Source: Microbacterium sp. MYb66
GTDB lineage: Bacteria; Actinomycetota; Actinomycetes; Actinomycetales; Microbacteriaceae
Assembly (NCBI RefSeq): GCF_002979435.1
Contig: NZ_PCOV01000003.1
Span: 434,001 to 498,000, forward strand
Direction of reading: 5' to 3'
DNA: 64,000 bases
Part shown: positions 59,114 through 64,000 of the stretch, piece by piece
Layout: each line of letters opens with the position of its first letter
Position numbering within the stretch: the first letter of the stretch is position 1
Translations under genes and position numbers: made by a program
The notes under the pieces: generated by a model
Told to the model about the DNA's origin: nothing
What the model saw: only the letters and a program-made list of their open reading frames with translations
Databases searched by the model: none

Positions 59114-60069
59114 CCACGGGTTCGGCCATCGAAATCGTTCCCGGGCGGGTCAGTCGACCCGCCGTCGCGTTCCGTGTGGATCAAGCAGCATCGCGCATTC
59201 GAGCGGACCTGGCGGCGGGCCGCGGGTCCATCGTCGTCGACGAGGCCAGGAGTAGCTCGCTCGTGCTGCAGGAGATGATGCAGGGTTTCGGTGTGCCCCG
59301 GGCCGAACGGTGGGAGCCCGAATTGATCGAGGATCCCCGCCGTGCAGCCGATCAGCTGCGCACGCGGCGAGATTCGATCTCCCCGGTCGCGGACCGGCAC
59401 CTCGCACAGTCCCTGCTCCGAATGTCGACGGAGCGCCCCCCGATCGTGGTCGTGATCAATCCTGTCGATGAGTCACCGGCCGCCGTCGATGCGGCGAGGT
59501 TGGGTGCAGACGTCTACATGCTTCCGCGCCGACGAACGTCCCTTCCTCAAGATGCCGGGACCGTCGTCCCATGGCGGCGTGCGATCGACCTGACTCCTCT
59601 GTTGGCCGCGCTGAGGCCGCCGGACGCGGTCGAATGGCGGCAGGAGTATCGGTCCGCGGCGCCCGAATACAACCGTGCGCCGGGGCAGTCGGTCTTGAAC
59701 CGAATCGTCGAGCTTCCCAGGATCGAACCGGTAATGGTCGTCCGTGAGGTGGCGGGGGCGCTCGGCTCGATCCATTTGGGCGGACGACTCACCCTGGCCA
59801 CCTTCGAGCTCGCGCCCATCGTTGCGGGAGAGCCCGAACCGTGGCGTGCGATCGCCAAACCGCTGGGGATTAGTCCGACACAACTCCGCGACCCGGACGA
59901 GTGGGTGGTCGGGGGCACCATGATCCGTCACGATCGGGCGTTGCAGGTCACGCGTGGGGATGCCGACGGCGAGCTGCGCGTCCAGCTGGTGTGGGGCGGG
60001 CCCGACCCCCGCGGTCACGAGATCGCGCGGATAGAGGAGGAGCTCGACGGCATTCTGAACTCCCGGTGA
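59110..60069 (+). CDS. Unrecognised partner protein of the two-gene cassette
   Basis: 319 residues from ATG 59110. The N-terminus is alpha/beta (AVAFRVDQAASRIRADLAAG, RGSIVVDEARSSSLVLQEMM), then a region PPIVVVINPVDESPAAVDAA that could be a Rossmann-like strand-helix. A C-terminal beta-rich half holds GRLTLATFELAPIVAGEPEP and HDRALQVTRGDADGELRVQL. No catalytic motif of a family I know is seen. The ATGA overlap with the nucleotidyltransferase-like gene implies that they act together. It ends 50 bp before a TetR/MFS pair, with which it shares no evident function. Confidence 0.6.
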   Translation: MTTGSAIEIVPGRVSRPAVAFRVDQAASRIRADLAAGRGSIVVDEARSSSLVLQEMMQGFGVPRAERWEPELIEDPRRAADQLRTRRDSISPVADRHLAQSLLRMSTERPPIVVVINPVDESPAAVDAARLGADVYMLPRRRTSLPQDAGTVVPWRRAIDLTPLLAALRPPDAVEWRQEYRSAAPEYNRAPGQSVLNRIVELPRIEPVMVVREVAGALGSIHLGGRLTLATFELAPIVAGEPEPWRAIAKPLGISPTQLRDPDEWVVGGTMIRHDRALQVTRGDADGELRVQLVWGGPDPRGHEIARIEEELDGILNSR

Positions 60070-60100
60070 TCTCATGATGGGCATTGCCCACCAGCATGAG

Positions 60101-60118
60101 TGAGTGTACAGTCACTCA
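60101..60118. promoter_or_regulatory. TetR operator directly before the TetR start
   Basis: TGAGTGTACAGTCACTCA is an 18-bp palindrome (TGAGTG-N6-CACTCA) ending one base before ATG 60120. The same arms recur before the MFS gene, so the TetR protein represses itself and the exporter. Confidence 0.85.
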
Positions 60119-60119
60119 T

Positions 60120-60686
60120 ATGTCCACAACCCGCAGCTCCATCCTCTCGACGGCCGATGTCCGCCGGCCCCTCGTGGCTGCGGCGGCGTTGGCCGCGTTT
60201 GCGCGCAGCGGCTACCACGGCACGACCGTCGCCGACGTGGCCCGCGAGGCCAAGATCTCCCCGGCCTACGTCTTCAAGCTGTACTCCGGCAAGGAAGCGC
60301 TGTTCGTCGTGGCGCTCGAGGCCTGCTTCGACGCGATCGTCTCCGCCCTCGAAGAGGGAGCGGATGCTGCCGCTGACACTTCGCCCGAAGGTGTGCTCGA
60401 CGCGATGGGCGACGCCTACGCGCACCTCATCTCCGACCGGAAGCTGCTGATGCTGCAGGTGCATGCGCAGTCGGTTGCCGAGATCCCCGCGATCGGGGAG
60501 ACGTTGCGCACGGGACTGGAGCGCGTGACCACGTTCGCGAAGACCCGTTCGCGCGCGAGTGACGACGACGTGCAGCGCTTCATCGCCTACGGGCAGCTGT
60601 GCCACCTGATCGTCACCACGCAGCTCGACGGACGCCCGGGGGACTGGGTAGCCCTGCTGACGAAGGGGATCACGCACCCCGACTGA
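60120..60686 (+). CDS. TetR-family repressor of the DHA2-type exporter
   Basis: 188 residues from ATG 60120. The HTH is FARSGYHGTTVADVAREAKI then SPAYVFKLYSGKEALFVVAL (about residues 28-67). The ligand domain is helical, ending in a segment YGQLCHLIVTTQLDGRPGDW. It is transcribed toward the exporter with an operator before each gene (60101, 60731). This makes it a self-controlling repressor of drug efflux; the inducer is unknown. Confidence 0.94.
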   Translation: MSTTRSSILSTADVRRPLVAAAALAAFARSGYHGTTVADVAREAKISPAYVFKLYSGKEALFVVALEACFDAIVSALEEGADAAADTSPEGVLDAMGDAYAHLISDRKLLMLQVHAQSVAEIPAIGETLRTGLERVTTFAKTRSRASDDDVQRFIAYGQLCHLIVTTQLDGRPGDWVALLTKGITHPD

Positions 60687-60730
60687 TGCACCCGCTCGGG
60701 GGCATCGGGCGTTCCTCATGCCCTCAAGAG

Positions 60731-60748
60731 TGAGTGAGTAATCACTCA
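60731..60748. promoter_or_regulatory. TetR operator before the MFS exporter
   Basis: TGAGTGAGTAATCACTCA has the same TGAGTG-N6-CACTCA arms and 18-bp length as the site at 60101. It lies 49 bp before the exporter start. Confidence 0.85.
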
Positions 60749-60797
60749 TCCAGGCGATCTCGAATCGCACAACAAGAAACCAGAATCGGAGCACGTC

Positions 60798-62216
60798 ATG
60801 ACCACCCTCACCTCCCTACCGACGCTCGCCGCACCGCGCAGCGCGCGCCGCTGGCTCGCCCTCAGCGTCCTCGCGCTCGCGCAGTTCCTCGTGGTGCTCG
60901 ACGCCTCGATCGTGAATATCGCCCTCCCCGTCCTCGGCCAGCAGCTCGGCATGGACACCGCCGCCCTCGCCTGGGTGATCACCGCCTACGTGCTCGCGTT
61001 CGGCGGACTGCTCCTCCTCGGCGGACGCCTCGCCGACCGCTACGGACACCGCCGGGTGTTCCTGATCGGAACGGCCGGATTCGTGGCGGCTTCCGCGCTC
61101 GCCGGGCTCTCCGTCTCAAGCGAGATGCTCCTGGCCGCCCGCGCCCTGCAGGGAGTCTCGGCCGCGCTCCTCGCTCCCGCCGCCCTCGCGCTGCTGACCC
61201 AGTTGTTCCCGAACGACGCCGAGCGCACCAAGGCCCTGGGCGTGTGGGGAGCCGTCGCCGGCATCGGATCGGCCGCGGGGGTGCTGCTCGGCGGGGTGCT
61301 CACGGCGACGCTCGGCTGGCAGTCAGTTTTCTTCGTGAACGTGCCCGTGGGTGCGCTCGTGCTCATCGCCATCCCGCTGCTCATCACCCGCGACGGCATC
61401 CGAACTCCCGGACGCCTGGATGCGGCCGGGGCTGTTACCGTCACCGCTGCACTCGTCGCACTGGTCGGTGCCCTCAGCGCAGTCGAGCGGGTCGGCTTCG
61501 TGCACCCGCTCCCGCTGGGTCTGCTCGCCCTCGCCCTGGTGCTCGGCGTGGTCTTCGTGGCGATCGAGCGCCGTGCCGCCGAGCCCCTCGTCCCCCTCCG
61601 CGTGTTCCGCAACCGCAATCTCGCGCTCGGCAACATCGTCATGCTGCTCGGCGGGGCCACCATGGTCGCCCTCTTCTTCGCCCTCTCCGTGTACATGCAG
61701 GCCGTGCTCGGGTACGACGCCCTCACCGCAGGCCTCACGCAGCTGCCCCTCGCCGGTGTGCTGGTTGTCGTCGCCGGCGGTGTGCCCGCGCTGATCGCCC
61801 GTGTGGGCACGCGGCCGGTGCTGATCGGGGCGCTGCTCATTCTGGCCGCGGGTCTCCTCTGGCTCGCCGCATCCCCGGCGGACGCCGCGTTCCTCACGCA
61901 CCTGCTCGGCCCGACCCTCCTGGTCGGGATCGGGCTCGGAGGCGCAGTCGTCGCGACCACTCAGCTCGCGGTCGATGGCGTCGAAGGCGGAGAGGCCGGG
62001 CTCGCCGGCGGACTCGTCAACACCAGCCAGCAGATCGGCGGCGCGATCGGGCTGGCGGTGCTCGGCACGGTCGCCGGCCTGCGCACCGCCGCGCTGTCGG
62101 CCGAGGGGGTATCGTCTGCGGGGGCGCTCACCGGCGGATTCTCCTGGCTCTTCCTCGGGGCGGCAGGACTGGCGGCGCTCGGAGCAGGGATCGTCGCGCT
62201 CTGGCGTCGCGACTGA
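60798..62216 (+). CDS. MFS transporter, DHA2 (14-TM) drug-exporter type
   Basis: 472 residues with about 14 TM helices. Motif D1-like FLVVLDASIVNIALPVLGQQ in TM1, motif A LGGRLADRYGHRRVFLIGTA, and motif C region GAVAGIGSAAGVLLGGVLT are those of EmrB/QacA-type exporters. It expels toxic organic cations or antibiotics using the proton gradient. GGAG seven bases before ATG 60798. Directly under the TetR repressor through the 60731 operator. Complete; ends 185 bp before the pantothenate genes, a gap in which I see no clear feature. Confidence 0.94.
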   Translation: MTTLTSLPTLAAPRSARRWLALSVLALAQFLVVLDASIVNIALPVLGQQLGMDTAALAWVITAYVLAFGGLLLLGGRLADRYGHRRVFLIGTAGFVAASALAGLSVSSEMLLAARALQGVSAALLAPAALALLTQLFPNDAERTKALGVWGAVAGIGSAAGVLLGGVLTATLGWQSVFFVNVPVGALVLIAIPLLITRDGIRTPGRLDAAGAVTVTAALVALVGALSAVERVGFVHPLPLGLLALALVLGVVFVAIERRAAEPLVPLRVFRNRNLALGNIVMLLGGATMVALFFALSVYMQAVLGYDALTAGLTQLPLAGVLVVVAGGVPALIARVGTRPVLIGALLILAAGLLWLAASPADAAFLTHLLGPTLLVGIGLGGAVVATTQLAVDGVEGGEAGLAGGLVNTSQQIGGAIGLAVLGTVAGLRTAALSAEGVSSAGALTGGFSWLFLGAAGLAALGAGIVALWRRD

Positions 62217-62401
62217 GGCCGCTCACGGGTCACTCCATTTGAAGTGAGAGCGATATGCCATGTCCTGATTGCTGATCATCGCGATAATGACAAGTGATAG
62301 ACGGTCAACGATTTCCATTCTGCTCTCAGATTTGGAGCGGATGCCGCGATGGGCGGATACTTCTGGCATCCGGACCGCCCCCACTCGGCCGGGGAATCGA
62401 C

Positions 62402-63172
62402 ATGCAGACCTCCTTTTCGCTTACGCCAGGAACGACCATCGCCATCGTCGGCGGCGGCCGTCTCGGACGCGTGCTCGCGCGGTCGCTGCGTGCGGCGGGA
62501 CTCGACGTCCTCGGCCCCCTCCGACGCGATCAGTCGATGCCGAATGCCGACATCGCGCTGCTCTGCGTCCCGGACTCCGCCATCCCTGCGGTCGCATTCG
62601 TGGCACGGCCGCATGCGCGGCTCGTCGGACACGTCTCCGGCGCCACTCCGCTCGACGACGTCGACTTCAGCCTCCACCCGCTGCAGACCTTCACCGGCAC
62701 GGAGACGCCCGAGGTGTTCCACGGCATCGGCGCCGCGGTCGCCGGCCGCACCGACGACGCCCGCGCCGTGGCCGAGCAGCTGGCGCGGGCTCTGGGTGCT
62801 CGTCCGTTCGCAGTCGACGACGAGCACCGCGCGAGCTATCACGCGGCGGCATCCTTCGCCTCGAACTTCGTGCTGACGGTGCTCGAGGCGGCGGAGCAGC
62901 TCGCGGTGGCTGCCGGCATCCCCGAGGGCGACGCTCGCGAACTCCTCGCTCCGCTCGTCGGTCGCACCGTCGAGAACTGGACCGCTGCCGGAGCCGGGAG
63001 CGCCCTCACCGGACCCATCGCCCGAGGAGACGAGGCGACCGTCGCACGTCAAAGAGCGGCGGCCGGAGAGCTCGACCTCCAGGAGCTGTTCGACGCCCTC
63101 GCGACCGCCACCCGCGCCATCGCCGCCCGCCCTGCCTCCGTCGCCCGCACGCCCGAGGAGTCCACGGAATGA
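62402..63172 (+). CDS. Rossmann/DUF2520 protein upstream of panC (possible ketopantoate reductase)
   Basis: 256 residues from ATG 62402. A nucleotide-binding loop IAIVGGGRLGRVLARSLRAA opens a Rossmann domain (DIALLCVPDSAIPAVA, LVGHVSGATPLDD). A helical DUF2520 domain follows (YHAAASFASNFVLTVLEAAE, LVGRTVENWTAAG, LTGPIARGDEATVARQ). PanG, a non-orthologous ketopantoate reductase, belongs to this DUF2520 group as I recall, and the ATGA overlap with panC supports a role in pantothenate synthesis. This is an inference; the protein could also be another oxidoreductase. First gene of the pantothenate operon in view. Confidence 0.85.
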   Translation: MQTSFSLTPGTTIAIVGGGRLGRVLARSLRAAGLDVLGPLRRDQSMPNADIALLCVPDSAIPAVAFVARPHARLVGHVSGATPLDDVDFSLHPLQTFTGTETPEVFHGIGAAVAGRTDDARAVAEQLARALGARPFAVDDEHRASYHAAASFASNFVLTVLEAAEQLAVAAGIPEGDARELLAPLVGRTVENWTAAGAGSALTGPIARGDEATVARQRAAAGELDLQELFDALATATRAIAARPASVARTPEESTE

Positions 63173-64000
63173 GAATCCTCCGCACGATTCCCGAGGTCCG
63201 CGCCGCGGTCGAGGAAGCGCGGTCCGCCGGCGGCACGGTCGGGCTCGTGCCCACGATGGGCGCCTTCCACGACGGGCACCTCTCGCTCATGCGCGCGGCG
63301 CGCGCGGCATCCGATCTCGTCGTCGTCTCGCTCTTCGTCAACCCGACCCAGTTCGCCGCGAACGAAGACCTCAGCACCTACCCCCGCGATGAAGACCGCG
63401 ACGCGGCGCTCGCCGAAGCCGAGGGCGTCGACATCCTGTTCGCCCCCTCGGCATCCGAGATCTACCCCGAGGGGTTCGCGACGAGCATCCACGTCGCCGG
63501 CCTCACCGACGTGCTCGACGGCGCGAGCCGAGGGGCGCACCACTTCGACGGCGTCGCCACGGTGGTCACCAAGCTGTTCGGGATCGTCCGGCCGGATGCG
63601 GCGTACTTCGGGCAGAAGGATGCGCAGCAGGTGCTGGTCGTCCGCCGCGTCGTACGCGATCTCGACCTCGACGTGCGGATCGTCGCGTGCCCGATCGTGC
63701 GGGAGCCGGACGGGCTCGCGATGAGCTCGCGCAACGTCTACCTGGATCCGGATGCTCGCGCGCAGGCGACCGCGCTGAACCGGGCGCTCGACGCGGCGGC
63801 TGCGGCGTTCGAGGCGGGGGAGCGCGACGGTGACGCCATCCTCGCTGCCGCTCACCACGTGCTCCTCGGCGCCGGCATCGCGCCCGAATACCTCGAACTC
63901 CGCGATGCCGAGACGCTGGAGCCCGCGGCCCGCGTCGAACGCGACACCCTCCTCGCCGTCGCCGCACGCGTCGGTGCCGCCCGGCTGATCGACAACCACG
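63169..64000 (+). CDS. panC: Pantothenate synthetase (3' end outside window)
   Basis: 277 codons are visible from ATG 63169, of an expected 280-290. The nucleotidylyltransferase signature is plain: GLVPTMGAFHDGHLSLMRAA (HIGH-type motif), SLFVNPTQFAANEDLSTYPR, YFGQKDAQQVLVVRRVVRD and SSRNVYLDPDARAQA (KMSKS-like). The enzyme joins pantoate and beta-alanine using ATP to give pantothenate. It overlaps the DUF2520 gene by ATGA. The coding frame remains open at the window end, so only a few residues are missing. Confidence 0.97.
   Translation, partial: MRILRTIPEVRAAVEEARSAGGTVGLVPTMGAFHDGHLSLMRAARAASDLVVVSLFVNPTQFAANEDLSTYPRDEDRDAALAEAEGVDILFAPSASEIYPEGFATSIHVAGLTDVLDGASRGAHHFDGVATVVTKLFGIVRPDAAYFGQKDAQQVLVVRRVVRDLDLDVRIVACPIVREPDGLAMSSRNVYLDPDARAQATALNRALDAAAAAFEAGERDGDAILAAAHHVLLGAGIAPEYLELRDAETLEPAARVERDTLLAVAARVGAARLIDNH

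Overview
The window is a 64 kb piece of a high-GC actinobacterial chromosome, most likely Microbacterium or a close relative in the Microbacteriaceae. This is inferred from codon use, frequent GTG starts, tightly overlapping ATGA/GTGA gene junctions, a short PurL of the PurSQL type, and DUF2510, excalibur and WYL proteins. No rRNA, tRNA, CRISPR array, transposase or integrase was recognised.

0-9.7 kb is mostly core-like: a VOC protein, a DksA/TraR zinc protein, an MMPL exporter with a divergent TetR regulator, a cupin, purL coupled to a 51-residue membrane protein, a ParDE-type toxin-antitoxin pair, and a WYL regulator divergent from a PhnB-like protein. 9.7-20.9 kb is a carbohydrate locus on the minus strand. 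It contains a LacI regulator, ROK sugar kinase, two-domain mannose-6-phosphate-isomerase-like protein, ABC sugar importer (binding lipoprotein plus two permeases), a large glycosidase-like protein, a secreted DUF4185-like protein and an SGNH hydrolase. LacI-type operators lie before three of its transcription units. 21-26.7 kb holds assorted metabolic genes: a PatB/MalY-type lyase, a BKACE-like enzyme, Nudix and VOC proteins, an SDR and a TetR regulator.

26.7-29.8 kb is a lower-GC accessory patch. It has an intact secreted protein, a 5'-truncated DUF2599 relative sharing its PVVADP motif, three small membrane proteins and an 18-codon ORF. 30.3-41.5 kb is a defence island: type I restriction (hsdM-hsdS-hsdR) directly downstream of mcrB-mcrC, then a 47-residue double zinc-knuckle protein divergent from an unknown 166-residue protein across a region rich in inverted repeats.

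41.5-48.9 kb is a GntR-controlled operon. It encodes a ribose/AI-2-type ABC importer, a PfkB kinase and an ADP-ribosylglycohydrolase-family enzyme, resembling E. coli yegTUVW with an ABC importer in place of the YegT permease. 49-56 kb is another accessory stretch: a DUF433/PIN-like pair, a SulP transporter, a 1.6 kb segment bounded by 50-bp direct repeats with one orphan gene and an MFS fragment, a G5/excalibur membrane protein and a frameshifted DUF2971 gene. 56-64 kb has two drug-exporter-type MFS genes with their ArsR and TetR regulators and clear operators, an undescribed two-gene cassette (one protein nucleotidyltransferase-like), and the start of a pantothenate operon (DUF2520 protein, then panC, cut by the window end).
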